The notes under the pieces are model-generated. The model was not told the DNA's origin. It did not search any database and saw only the letters and a program-made list of their open reading frames with translations. The translations under genes were made by a program, and so were the position numbers. A stretch of DNA of 64,000 nucleotides from positions 186,001 through 250,000 of the forward strand of contig JAMZNZ010000003.1 of NCBI GenBank assembly GCA_024178355.1, read 5' to 3'. Within the stretch, counting starts at the first letter, position 1, and every line of letters starts with the position of its first letter. The DNA comes from Maricaulaceae bacterium EIL42A08. Lineage in GTDB: Bacteria > Pseudomonadota > Alphaproteobacteria > Caulobacterales > Maricaulaceae. Below are positions 16,856 to 25,316 of the stretch, one piece after another.

Positions 16856-19438
16856 ATGAAGACCCTTTCTTCCAAATTCAACGCGCTCTTCACGACTGCT
16901 TCGGTCTGCGTTCTGGCGCTGGCGGCATGCGCTCCGGATGAGGATGCCGCGCCAGCTTCATCCCGAAACGATGCGCAGACGTCATCTGACGTCCAAAGCA
17001 CGGCCATTACAGTGTCCAACGGCACCAGCAGTGTCGTGGTAGATCCGGCCAACTGGCCGGAAGGTCAGTCCGGCGTGGCCCGCGACCCGGACGTCGAGGC
17101 TTTTGTTGCCGATCTGGTGTCGCGCATGAGCGTTGAAGAAAAAGTCGGTCAGGTTCTGCAAGCCGATATCTCCGAAGTTACACCGGAGCTGGCTCAGCAG
17201 TATAATCTTGGCTCTGTCCTCAACGGCGGAAATTCCGGGCCTTACAACAATAACTTCGCGCCACCATCCGACTGGCTGCAGTTGGCGGACGAGTATTATG
17301 TGGCCTCCACCGACACCTCAGATGGCGGCGTCGGCATTCCCATAATCTGGGGTACGGACGCGGTGCACGGCCACTCCAACATTGTTGGGGCCACGCTCTT
17401 TCCCCACAATATCGGGCTGGGCGCAGCGAACAGTCCCGAGCTGATGTATCAGATTGGCGAAATCACCGCGCTTGAGATTCGGGCCACGGGCCAGGACTGG
17501 ACGTTTGCTCCGACCCTGGCTGTTGTTCAGAACGATACCTGGGGGCGGACATATGAGGGGTTCTCCGAGCGTCCGGAAATCGTCGCCAATCTCAGCGCGC
17601 CGCTGGTGGAAGGCCTGCAGGGCGCGGCCGACACCGATGAGTTTCTGAATGGCCCCCACATCGTGTCGACGGCCAAGCACTGGGTTGGCGATGGTGGCAC
17701 CTATCTGGGCCGAGACCAGGGCGATAACCGAGCCAGCGAAGCAGACATGCGCGACATTCATGCGGCGGGCTATCCGCCAGCGATTGCTGCGGGTGTACAG
17801 ACGGTGATGGCCTCGTTTAATTCCTGGCATGGCGTGAAGATGCACGGCAATGGAGCCATGCTTCAGGACGTGCTGGTCGACCGGATGGGCTTTGATGGTT
17901 TTGTCGTGGGCGACTGGGAAGGCCATGGACAGATTGCCGGCTGCACCAATGAGGACTGTCCTCAGGCCCTGATCGCCGGTGTCGATATGTATATGGCTTC
18001 CGGTAGCTGGCAGGAGCTCTACTACTCGCTACTCGAAGACGTGCAGGACGGGACCGTCCCGATGGAGCGTCTGGACGAGGCTGTGACGCGCATCCTGCGT
18101 GTAAAGGCCCGCGCTGGCCTGTTTGAAGGCCTTGCCCCGTCTGAGCGCCCGCAGGCCGGTGACTTTGACCTTCTGGGCCATCCCGATCACCGCGCCGTGG
18201 CCCGTGAGGCTGTGCGTAGCTCGCTGGTTCTTCTGAAGAATGACACTGGACTGCTCCCGCTCGACCCGAGCCTGAATATCCTTATGGCTGGCGACGGCGC
18301 CGATAATATCGGCAAGCAGTCGGGCGGCTGGACGATCAACTGGCAGGGTGATGGCCACAGCAATGACGTCTTCCCCGGTGGCCAGTCCATCTATGACGGC
18401 TTTGTCGATGCGGTTGCCGGGTCTGGTGGCTCTGTAGCCTTGAGCGAAGATGGCTCCTACACCGAGCGTCCCGATGTGGCGGTCGTCGTGTTTGGCGAAG
18501 ATCCCTATGCGGAGTTTGTCGGTGATCAGGAGTTTGTGAACTTCCCGGATGAACGCGGCCTCAATCTTCTGCGCCAGTACCAGGCCGATGGCATCCCGAC
18601 GCTGGCGATTTTCCTGTCAGGCCGTCCGCTCTGGATGAACCGCGAGCTTAATGCGTCAGATGCTTTCGTCGCGGCCTGGCTTCCAGGCTCTGAAGGTGGC
18701 GGTGTGGCAGACGTATTGGTGGGCAATGCCGAGGGCGCAGCGCGCCACGATTTCGTTGGCCAACTCTCCTATTCCTGGCCGCAGCGCGCCGACCAGACGG
18801 TCCTGAATCCCCATGATGAGGGCTATGATCCGCTCTTTGCTTATGGCTATGGCCTGAGCTACGCTGAACCCGGTGAACCGGTGGGTGAGCTCAGCGAAGA
18901 GAGCGGTCTGACTGAAAGCGATGCTGGCACGGCCACGGCCTTGATGACCAACGGCCGCGTCGCAGCCGGGATGGAGCTGGCTCTGGTGTCCGGTGACGAG
19001 CGTGTTGCTGTCAGTGGCCCTGATGCTGCGATCGGTGACACGTCTATCGCCATCACCCTCGACGATCGTGACGTGCAGGATGACAGCCGTCGCGTGAACT
19101 GGACCGCTGAAGCCGGCTTCCAGATCACTGGCGAAGCCATGTCGCTCGATGCAAGTCAGCTCCTGCAGATATCATATCAGGTCACCGAGCGTGGCGAAGG
19201 TCCCGTGACGGTGTCTGTTGGCGGTGCCGCGATCGACATCACAGCGGGCATTCGACTGGCGGAGGGCAAGGGCTGGCGCTCCGGTGTCATTGCGATGTCC
19301 TGCTTTGCTGATGCTGGCGCAGACCTCAGTGCCGTTGATATGCCGTTTGCAATGACGGGCCCGGCCGGGCTTGAGTTCTGGGTTGATGATGTCTCGGTCG
19401 GCGGTGAAGCCACTGACGACATGACCTGCGAGCTGTAA
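16856..19438 (+). CDS. GH3 exo-beta-glucosidase/glucanase, lipoprotein
   Basis: About 860 residues from the ATG at 16856, which has GGAGA six bases upstream; longer in-frame starts lack a ribosome-binding site. The signal peptide ends in the lipobox LALAAC, so the mature protein is lipid-anchored, probably facing the periplasm or cell surface. The GH3 N-terminal barrel holds KHWVGDGGT and the nucleophile Asp in VVGDWEGHG; the second alpha/beta domain contains VVVFGEDPYAEFVGD. A C-terminal beta-rich extension of about 170 residues ends with FWVDDVSVGG. This layout resembles exo-1,3/1,4-beta-glucanases such as ExoP of Pseudoalteromonas. It would release glucose from the ends of laminarin-type glucans beside the TonB receptor. 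Confidence 0.9.
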   Translation: MKTLSSKFNALFTTASVCVLALAACAPDEDAAPASSRNDAQTSSDVQSTAITVSNGTSSVVVDPANWPEGQSGVARDPDVEAFVADLVSRMSVEEKVGQVLQADISEVTPELAQQYNLGSVLNGGNSGPYNNNFAPPSDWLQLADEYYVASTDTSDGGVGIPIIWGTDAVHGHSNIVGATLFPHNIGLGAANSPELMYQIGEITALEIRATGQDWTFAPTLAVVQNDTWGRTYEGFSERPEIVANLSAPLVEGLQGAADTDEFLNGPHIVSTAKHWVGDGGTYLGRDQGDNRASEADMRDIHAAGYPPAIAAGVQTVMASFNSWHGVKMHGNGAMLQDVLVDRMGFDGFVVGDWEGHGQIAGCTNEDCPQALIAGVDMYMASGSWQELYYSLLEDVQDGTVPMERLDEAVTRILRVKARAGLFEGLAPSERPQAGDFDLLGHPDHRAVAREAVRSSLVLLKNDTGLLPLDPSLNILMAGDGADNIGKQSGGWTINWQGDGHSNDVFPGGQSIYDGFVDAVAGSGGSVALSEDGSYTERPDVAVVVFGEDPYAEFVGDQEFVNFPDERGLNLLRQYQADGIPTLAIFLSGRPLWMNRELNASDAFVAAWLPGSEGGGVADVLVGNAEGAARHDFVGQLSYSWPQRADQTVLNPHDEGYDPLFAYGYGLSYAEPGEPVGELSEESGLTESDAGTATALMTNGRVAAGMELALVSGDERVAVSGPDAAIGDTSIAITLDDRDVQDDSRRVNWTAEAGFQITGEAMSLDASQLLQISYQVTERGEGPVTVSVGGAAIDITAGIRLAEGKGWRSGVIAMSCFADAGADLSAVDMPFAMTGPAGLEFWVDDVSVGGEATDDMTCEL

Positions 19439-19451
19439 CCGGGTTGGAGCA

Positions 19452-19493
19452 GCGCTCCTTTCGTGCGCCGTGATTGGCAGACGAAAGGAGCGC
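19452..19493 (+). terminator. 13-bp perfect inverted repeat after lipoprotein GH3
   Basis: GCGCTCCTTTCGT (19452-19464) and its exact complement (19481-19493) flank a 16-base loop, 13 bp after the GH3 stop. The absence of a T run makes it an atypical terminator; mRNA 3'-end protection or attenuation before the GH17 genes is equally possible. Confidence 0.55.
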
Positions 19494-19542
19494 ATCGTCA
19501 ACGCACCGCCTGCGAATGGAATAAAAACCCCTCTGGACAAGT

Positions 19543-19560
19543 AATGACATCGTTGTCATT
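19543..19560. promoter_or_regulatory. LacI-type operator, GH17 promoter
   Basis: AATGACA and TGTCATT form a perfect 7-bp dyad around TCGT (read on the other strand, core TGACAACG). This is the most symmetric of the shared motifs and lies 50 bp before the first GH17 start, where a repressor would block transcription. Confidence 0.7.
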
Positions 19561-19610
19561 AGTGCGAGCAGGGCGAATAAACCGCCCAGTCCATGCCATG
19601 GGAGTATCAG

Positions 19611-20513
19611 ATGTCGAACCCTTATAACCGCAAGCTGGCCCTGTCTGGCCTTGATATGAGCCGGATTGACGAGCCGTCGATGGGGTCGATTATCGAAGAG
19701 GTCGTAACTGACAAGCTCCATGGTCTGGCCTTTAGTCCCTATGTGGATGGCCAGGACAATATGACCGAGGTAAGCGCCGATCAGATCCGTGAGCGCATGG
19801 CCATGCTAGCACCCCATACCAGGTGGATCCGTACGTTTTCCTGTACTCGTGGCAATGAATTGAGCCCGGGCGTTGCTCAGGAGCTGGGCCTGAAAACCAT
19901 GGTTGGTGTCTGGATTGATGACGATCTGGAGCACAATGAAGAAGAGCTTGCCAACGGGCTGGAGATCGCCAAGCGCGGCGAGGCCGGCATTCTCGCCATT
20001 GGCAATGAGGTCATGCTGCGCGAGGAAATCTCGGAAGACCAGCTCATTGCCTATATCGAGCGCGCCAAGGCCGAGCTGAAAGAAGCGGGCGTGGACGTAC
20101 CGGTGGGCTACGTGGACGCCTACTTCCTGTTTGAAAACCATCCGCGTGTGGCTGATGCCTGTGATGTGGTGCTGGTCAATTGCTATCCCTTCTGGGAGGG
20201 CTACCCGATCGAGCATGCCAATATCTATATGCGTGAAATGTATCGCCGGGCCCAGAATGTGGCCAAGGGCAAGAAGGTTATCATTGCCGAAACCGGCTGG
20301 CCCAATATCGGCACGGCAGATCGCGGAGCGGTTCCATCGCGCGCCAACGCCATGAAATACTTCATCGATGCGGTGCGCTGGACCGATGAAGAGGGCATCG
20401 AGCTTTTCTACTTCGCCGGTTTTGATGAAGCCTGGAAAATCGCCAAGGAAGGCGATGTTGGGGCCTATTGGGGCCTCTGGGACAAGGATGGCAATCCGAA
20501 ATACTTCGCCTGA
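19611..20513 (+). CDS. GH17 family beta-1,3-glucanase, cytoplasmic form 1
   Basis: 300 residues from the ATG at 19611, which has GGGAG six bases upstream; an earlier in-frame ATG lacks this. GH17 TIM-barrel signatures are clear: the acid/base Glu in AIGNEVMLRE and the nucleophile Glu in IAETGWPN, which matches the plant/fungal GH17 pattern. The protein begins with a polar stretch and no signal peptide or lipobox, so it should stay in the cytoplasm. It would cleave or transglycosylate beta-1,3-glucan oligosaccharides after import. The stop overlaps the next GH17 start (TGATG), so the two are translationally coupled. Confidence 0.87.
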   Translation: MSNPYNRKLALSGLDMSRIDEPSMGSIIEEVVTDKLHGLAFSPYVDGQDNMTEVSADQIRERMAMLAPHTRWIRTFSCTRGNELSPGVAQELGLKTMVGVWIDDDLEHNEEELANGLEIAKRGEAGILAIGNEVMLREEISEDQLIAYIERAKAELKEAGVDVPVGYVDAYFLFENHPRVADACDVVLVNCYPFWEGYPIEHANIYMREMYRRAQNVAKGKKVIIAETGWPNIGTADRGAVPSRANAMKYFIDAVRWTDEEGIELFYFAGFDEAWKIAKEGDVGAYWGLWDKDGNPKYFA

Positions 20514-21466
20514 TGTTTGGCCTGTTTACTCACCGTCGCGGCTTTGCGCCCGACTATGCGCCGGCCATTTGCTACTCGGGTTATCGTGAGGGGCAGAGCC
20601 CGCCATCGGGCATCTTCCCGAGCTATGAAGAGGTTCGCGAGGACCTCCTCATTCTGGCTCAGCACTGGCGTTACTTGCGCATCTATGACTGCACCACCCA
20701 TGCCGATCTTGTGCTGGAGGTCATCCGCAAGGAGAAGCTTCCGCTTCAGGTCATGTTGGGCATGGGTCTGCAGGCTGAAGTGAACAATCCTGACTGCCCG
20801 TGGGGCGCGGACTATCCAAAGCGGGTTCTGAAGCAAAATCGGCGGTCCAACGAGGCTGAACTCCGCAAGATCATCGAGCTGTCCAGACGCTATCGCGACG
20901 AAGTGCTGGCGCTGTCGATTGGCAATGAGGCAAGCGTGGACTGGAATGACCACATGGTCCCCGTGTCACGACTGGTGCATTTTGCAAAGACACTCCAGCA
21001 CAAGGCCCGACACCCGGTCACGTTTTGCGAGAATTATGTGCCTTGGGCGGACAAGCTTCAGCCGCTGGTGCCTTATCTGGATGTGATCAGCGTGCACACC
21101 TATCCGGTGTGGGAATACAAATCGATTGATGAGGCGCTGGCCTATACCCAGGACAATTATAACAGCGTCAGGGATCGATACCCTCACAAGCCGGTCATCA
21201 TCACCGAGGCGGGCTGGACTACGACGGCGAATGGCCGGGGCATAGAGCCGGAAAACGCCAATGTGGCGCTGCAGGAGATCTACTTTCAGCAGCTGACAGC
21301 CTGGGCGGATGAGAACCAGATTCTGACCTTCGTGTTTGAAGCCTTTGATGAGCCCTGGAAGGGTTCAGATGAACCGGATGAACCGGAAAAGCACTGGGGC
21401 CTGTTTACAGTGGATCGCAAGCCCAAGCCGGTCGTGGCCAAACGCTTCGCCCATCTGCTTGATTGA
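20513..21466 (+). CDS. GH17 family beta-1,3-glucanase, cytoplasmic form 2
   Basis: 317 residues from the ATG overlapping the stop of the previous gene; an upstream in-frame start would run into that gene. Catalytic residues are in SIGNEASVDW (acid/base) and IITEAGWTT (nucleophile), with VHTYPVWEY on a barrel strand. It is clearly GH17 but distant from its neighbour, so the pair is probably functionally split, for example hydrolase and transglycosidase, rather than a recent duplicate. No signal peptide is visible. Together with the cytoplasmic GH3 it would finish imported beta-1,3-oligosaccharides to glucose. Confidence 0.85.
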   Translation: MFGLFTHRRGFAPDYAPAICYSGYREGQSPPSGIFPSYEEVREDLLILAQHWRYLRIYDCTTHADLVLEVIRKEKLPLQVMLGMGLQAEVNNPDCPWGADYPKRVLKQNRRSNEAELRKIIELSRRYRDEVLALSIGNEASVDWNDHMVPVSRLVHFAKTLQHKARHPVTFCENYVPWADKLQPLVPYLDVISVHTYPVWEYKSIDEALAYTQDNYNSVRDRYPHKPVIITEAGWTTTANGRGIEPENANVALQEIYFQQLTAWADENQILTFVFEAFDEPWKGSDEPDEPEKHWGLFTVDRKPKPVVAKRFAHLLD

Positions 21467-21477
21467 ACAATTAGCCG

Positions 21478-21496
21478 CATGATTTTGAAAATCATG
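21478..21496. promoter_or_regulatory. Perfect palindrome upstream of the LacI gene
   Basis: CATGATTTT-G-AAAATCATG is a 9-bp perfect inverted repeat with a one-base centre, 11 bp after the GH17 stop and 77 bp before the regulator start. It could be an autoregulatory operator or a small terminator of the GH17 pair; its sequence differs from the GACAACG motif. Confidence 0.4.
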
Positions 21497-21572
21497 GCGT
21501 TATAAGCGGGTTGCTATTTCCCTACTCGCAGGTCAGATATAAGCAGTAGAGCTGCGTATCGGCAAAAAGACC

Positions 21573-22595
21573 ATGGCAACAATTATCGACGTCGCAAACC
21601 GGGCAGGGGTCTCAATCAAGACCGTGTCGCGGGTCATGAATAACGCAAAGAATGTGCGCGCCAATACCGCTGAGCGCGTCCGCGACGCGATTCGTGAGCT
21701 CAATTATCAGCCGAGCACCGCCGCGCGCGAGCTGCGCAGTGGGCGCTCGCGCTTCATCGGCATGCTGTTCTCTGACCCGTCCAGTGGCTTCCAGGCGAAG
21801 CTTCACCACGCCGCCCTCGAGGCGTGTAGCGAAGCGGGCTATTTCCTGGCCGCGGGTCTTTTTGACGAATCGTCTCCCGACTGGAGCCAGCAATTTAAAG
21901 ACTTCCAGCGGCGCACCCGATCCGACAATGTTGTGCTGGTCCCACCGCTGTGCGATTCCGAGGCGCTCCGACAGGAACTGGCCAGTCATGAGATTGCCGC
22001 GGTCGTCATTTCGCCGAGCGCATCTTTTGCCGATGCCCACACGGTACGCATGGACGATTATGGGGCCGCGCGTGAAATCACGCAGCACCTTCTGGATCTG
22101 GGGCATACGCGACTTGGTCACCTGACAGGTCCGGTGGGTCACACCGCCTCGGTTCAGCGCCGCGCCGGGTTTGAGGATGCGATCAAGGACCACCCGTCCG
22201 CCGAAGTGCGTGAGGACTGGATCAAGCCTGGCCAGTTCCGTTTCAAGGAAGCTGTCGCATCGGCTGAGGCCATGCTGTCTGGTCCTGACCGTCCTACCGC
22301 CATTTTTGCTGCGAACGATGATACCGCTGCGGCTGTGTGTTTCACCGCGGCACGTCTGGGCTTGCGGGTTCCCGATGACCTGTCTGTGGCCGGGTTTGAT
22401 GATGTGCCGATCGCCACAACAATGTGGCCGCCCCTGACCACAATCGCCCAACCGTTTGAAGCGATGGCCAGAGCGATGGTCGAGCTGATTTCTGAAACGC
22501 CGACCGGTCCAGGTCAGTCCTGGGAGCCCAGAACCATGACCATCGGCCATGAATTGAAGGTTCGGGCGTCGACGTCGCCGCCTTCGAAGGCCTGA
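21573..22595 (+). CDS. LacI-family transcriptional regulator of the glucan locus
   Basis: 340 residues. The N-terminal helix-turn-helix reads IDVANRAGVSIKTVSRVMNN and is followed by the hinge helix (PSTAARELRSGRS). The remainder is a periplasmic-binding-protein-like sensor domain with FAANDDTAAAV and VAGFDDVPIA. LacI proteins bind palindromic operators and leave DNA, or sometimes bind it, upon sugar binding. It sits in the middle of the GH17-GH16-transporter-GH3 array. Repeated GACAACG sites upstream of those genes and in the halogenase/receptor promoter are its likely operators; a glucan oligosaccharide or glucose is the probable effector. Both are inference. Confidence 0.92.
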   Translation: MATIIDVANRAGVSIKTVSRVMNNAKNVRANTAERVRDAIRELNYQPSTAARELRSGRSRFIGMLFSDPSSGFQAKLHHAALEACSEAGYFLAAGLFDESSPDWSQQFKDFQRRTRSDNVVLVPPLCDSEALRQELASHEIAAVVISPSASFADAHTVRMDDYGAAREITQHLLDLGHTRLGHLTGPVGHTASVQRRAGFEDAIKDHPSAEVREDWIKPGQFRFKEAVASAEAMLSGPDRPTAIFAANDDTAAAVCFTAARLGLRVPDDLSVAGFDDVPIATTMWPPLTTIAQPFEAMARAMVELISETPTGPGQSWEPRTMTIGHELKVRASTSPPSKA

Positions 22596-22638
22596 AAGTT
22601 TTTGAGATTAGAACTGGATCGGCAAGGTGCGACCGTTT

Positions 22639-22653
22639 TGACAACGGTGGACA
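22639..22653 (+). promoter_or_regulatory. LacI-type operator candidate, GH16 promoter
   Basis: TGACAACGGTGGACA shares the GACAACG core and the GGACA half-site with the motif in the halogenase/TonB-receptor region. It lies about 90 bp before the GH16 start, just upstream of a TTGACA promoter-like hexamer. Confidence 0.6.
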
Positions 22654-22745
22654 TTTTGTTTGACAGGCTTCGCGCGACTGGTGTCTTCTTCCGCAATAAC
22701 GGACCGCTCTAAAAAAAATTTGCGGCCGCCAGGGAGGACATCGCG

Positions 22746-23747
22746 ATGAGAATTCCAGGGCGTTTTGCGCTTTTGGCATCGGCTTGCGCCGTCGCAGGGC
22801 TGGGGTCAGCCTGCAGCCAGGCTTCCGACACTGAGGATCATGATGATGCCACCGGCTGGCAGCTGGTCTGGGCCGATGAGTTTGACGGCGATGCGCTCGA
22901 TGACAGCCGCTGGAACCGCGAGCATGACTGCTGGGGTGGCGGTAATGAAGAGCGCCAGTGCTACCTGCCGCGCGAGGAAAACGCCCGCGTTGAAGACGGT
23001 CGCCTGATCATCGAGGCGCATTTCGAAGAAGCCACGGGCCCGGCCCTGCCGGAGCGTCTCTGGCAAACCGAAGCGGACCGAACCAACACCAATACCCAGC
23101 CTTTCACCTCTGGCCGGATCAATACCAGGGGCAAGGGCGACTGGACCTATGGCCGAATCGAAGTGCGCGCGCGCCTTCCGGAAGGTCAGGGTACCTGGCC
23201 GGCGATCTGGATGCTGCCAACTGATAATGTCTATGGCGGTTGGGCGCTGTCCGGTGAGATCGATATTCTTGAAGCAGTCAATCTCGGTGCGGTGTGCCTG
23301 GAGTGCGAAGACGGTGTTGAGAACCGCATGTTTGGGACGCTCCATTTCGGCGGGGCCTGGCCCCATAACCAGTATCAGAACCGCCGCCGCACCCTTCCTG
23401 TTGGCGAAGATGGCGACCAGATCTGGCATGAGTTTGCGATCGAGTGGAGCGAGGGCCGCGTGGAGTGGTTCCTCGATGGAGAGAGCTACGGCTATCTCAC
23501 CCCGGAACACTGGAATACCCAGTCTGAAGTGGCTGAGGCTCAGGATAATCCCAACGCGCCGTTCGATCAGCGTTTCCACCTGATTTTGAACCTCGCCATT
23601 GGTGGCCATCTGGCCGAAAGCCACACGGCAGGCGGCCTTGATATGACGGGCTACCCCAAGCAATTCGAGATCGACTATGTGCGCGTCTATGAGTGCGCCG
23701 GTGACGCCACCGCCGTGGCCTGCCGCCACGATGCCGACGACGCATAA
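22746..23747 (+). CDS. GH16 endo-beta-1,3-glucanase (laminarinase), exported
   Basis: 333 residues with GGGAGGA upstream of the ATG. The N-terminal signal peptide ends near GLGSAC; this is a weak lipobox (Gly at -3), so either lipoprotein or secreted enzyme is possible. The catalytic motif GEIDILE carries the nucleophile and acid/base Glu residues of GH16. WADEFDG at the start of the domain, TWPAIWMLP and HFGGAWPHNQYQN fit the laminarinase subfamily. It would cut long beta-1,3-glucans outside the inner membrane into pieces for the TonB receptor and the GH3 lipoprotein. Confidence 0.92.
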   Translation: MRIPGRFALLASACAVAGLGSACSQASDTEDHDDATGWQLVWADEFDGDALDDSRWNREHDCWGGGNEERQCYLPREENARVEDGRLIIEAHFEEATGPALPERLWQTEADRTNTNTQPFTSGRINTRGKGDWTYGRIEVRARLPEGQGTWPAIWMLPTDNVYGGWALSGEIDILEAVNLGAVCLECEDGVENRMFGTLHFGGAWPHNQYQNRRRTLPVGEDGDQIWHEFAIEWSEGRVEWFLDGESYGYLTPEHWNTQSEVAEAQDNPNAPFDQRFHLILNLAIGGHLAESHTAGGLDMTGYPKQFEIDYVRVYECAGDATAVACRHDADDA

Positions 23748-23757
23748 CGGCTCAAAA

Positions 23758-23769
23758 TAACAACGATAA
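23758..23769 (+). promoter_or_regulatory. Weak operator-like site before the GPH transporter
   Basis: TAACAACGATAA keeps the ACAACG core of the motif found before GH16, GH17 and GH3, but the flanks differ. It lies 14 bp before the transporter start. Weak on its own; supported only by its position in the series. Confidence 0.3.
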
Positions 23770-23782
23770 AGGCAGCTGATTT

Positions 23783-25231
23783 ATGACCGAAGCTCAAAGC
23801 ATGACCCGGCCCGAAGACCGCGTCTCCTTCCTTCATCGGCTCGCCTATGGCTCGGGTGCCTTTGCCAATAATCTGCTGGCCGGTGCCATTGTCGGCATGA
23901 TCGTTTTGCTGAACGAGAATCTCGGCGTCAGCCTTGTCATGCTTGGGGTCATAACTGCTCTGCCGCGCCTTTTTGATGCGGTGACGGACCCAATCGTTGG
24001 CTACATCTCTGACAATTTCAAATCGCGTTGGGGGCGCCGCCGCCCCTTTATCTTTGTTGGCGCAATTCTGGTGGGCATCAGCTTCTTTGCCCTCTGGCAA
24101 TTCCCTGACGGTATGGAGCCGGGCTTTTACGTGTGGTGGTACACGATCGGCTCGATCATCTTCTTCCTGGCGTACACGATTTATGCGACGCCCTGGGTGG
24201 CGCTCGGGTATGAGCTGACGCCGGACTATGACCAGCGTACACTTCTGATGGGCACTCAGAACTTCATTGGCCAGCTCGCCTTCTTCCTGCCGCCCTTCAT
24301 GCTCGTGATCGCAAAGCAGTCAGAGTGGTTTGACAATCCGATTGATGGCGCGCGCCTTGTGGCCCTTGGGGTCGGTGTTGTCGTCATCGTTTGCGGCACG
24401 ATCCCCGCAATTTTCCTGCGCGAGCGGCTTGCTGAAGTTGCGGCTGAGGAGAACAAGCCAAAGCCTAGCCTTTTGGCCGAAATTCGCGGCTTCCTAAGCT
24501 CGATGGGACAGGCGCTCAGCTTCGTGCCATTTCTGAAGGTCTGCTTCATCACCTTCCTGGTGTTCAATGGCTTCATCCTGATCGCCAGTTATATTTACTG
24601 GGTGCTGAGCTATTACGTGTATGCGGGCAATACCGAGGCCGGTGCCGAAATGGCGGCCCTGGTTGCGTCGGTCGGGACGTTCTCGACATTCGGCGTTGTG
24701 GCGTTTGTGACCTGGCTTGCGTCCCGAATCGGTCAAAAGCGAACCTTCGTGATTGCCATCGGTCTGGCGATCTTGGGCTATGCGATGAAGACATTCGCCT
24801 ATAACCCGGATTATCCTTGGCTGATCCTGATCCCGGCACCGCTCATGGCGTTTGGCCTGGGCTCTCTTTTCACGCTCATGCCGTCGATGATGGCTGACAT
24901 TGTCGATCAGGACGAGCTACGCACCGGCCAGCGCCGAGAGGGCATGTTTGCCTCGATTTTCTGGTGGGTGGTCAAGCTGGGGCAATCCGTTGCCGCAATG
25001 GCCGGAGCGTGGCTCCTTGCCAGCACGGGTCTTGATGCCAGCCTCGGCGGCGATCAGAGCGACGCGACTCTTCTGATGCTTCGCGTCTATGATATCGGCT
25101 TGCCGATCCTGCTCTACGGCCTCGCCATTGGCATTGTCCTGACGCTCAACGTCTCCAGGGAAAAATCCGCCGCCGTGCGCGCTCAGCTGGAAGAGCGCCG
25201 CGGGACTCCAGACGCCATACCGGCTGAATAA
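23783..25231 (+). CDS. GPH-family (MFS) glycoside:cation symporter
   Basis: 482 residues with about 12 hydrophobic segments. The family signature FDAVTDPIVGYISDNFKSRW lies near residues 55-75 and is followed by GRRRP, as in MelB/XylP-type transporters that move oligosaccharides or glycosides with H+ or Na+. A charged loop (EVAAEENKPKP) separates the two six-helix halves. Its place between GH16 and the cytoplasmic GH3 suggests inner-membrane uptake of short beta-1,3-glucan oligosaccharides. The ATG is preceded by AAAGGCAG. Confidence 0.9.
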   Translation: MTEAQSMTRPEDRVSFLHRLAYGSGAFANNLLAGAIVGMIVLLNENLGVSLVMLGVITALPRLFDAVTDPIVGYISDNFKSRWGRRRPFIFVGAILVGISFFALWQFPDGMEPGFYVWWYTIGSIIFFLAYTIYATPWVALGYELTPDYDQRTLLMGTQNFIGQLAFFLPPFMLVIAKQSEWFDNPIDGARLVALGVGVVVIVCGTIPAIFLRERLAEVAAEENKPKPSLLAEIRGFLSSMGQALSFVPFLKVCFITFLVFNGFILIASYIYWVLSYYVYAGNTEAGAEMAALVASVGTFSTFGVVAFVTWLASRIGQKRTFVIAIGLAILGYAMKTFAYNPDYPWLILIPAPLMAFGLGSLFTLMPSMMADIVDQDELRTGQRREGMFASIFWWVVKLGQSVAAMAGAWLLASTGLDASLGGDQSDATLLMLRVYDIGLPILLYGLAIGIVLTLNVSREKSAAVRAQLEERRGTPDAIPAE

Positions 25232-25269
25232 ACAGCCAAGATTGGCGTGCGGCACGGGTTGAAACTCAA

Positions 25270-25286
25270 AATGACAACGTTTACCA
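25270..25286 (+). promoter_or_regulatory. LacI-type operator candidate, cytoplasmic GH3 promoter
   Basis: AATGACAACGTTTACCA has a perfect left half-site identical to the GH17 operator read on its minus strand, and a degenerate right half. It ends 30 bp before the GH3 start. Confidence 0.55.
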
Positions 25287-25316
25287 GCATCCTTAAAACT
25301 ATTGGGGAGATGGCCA

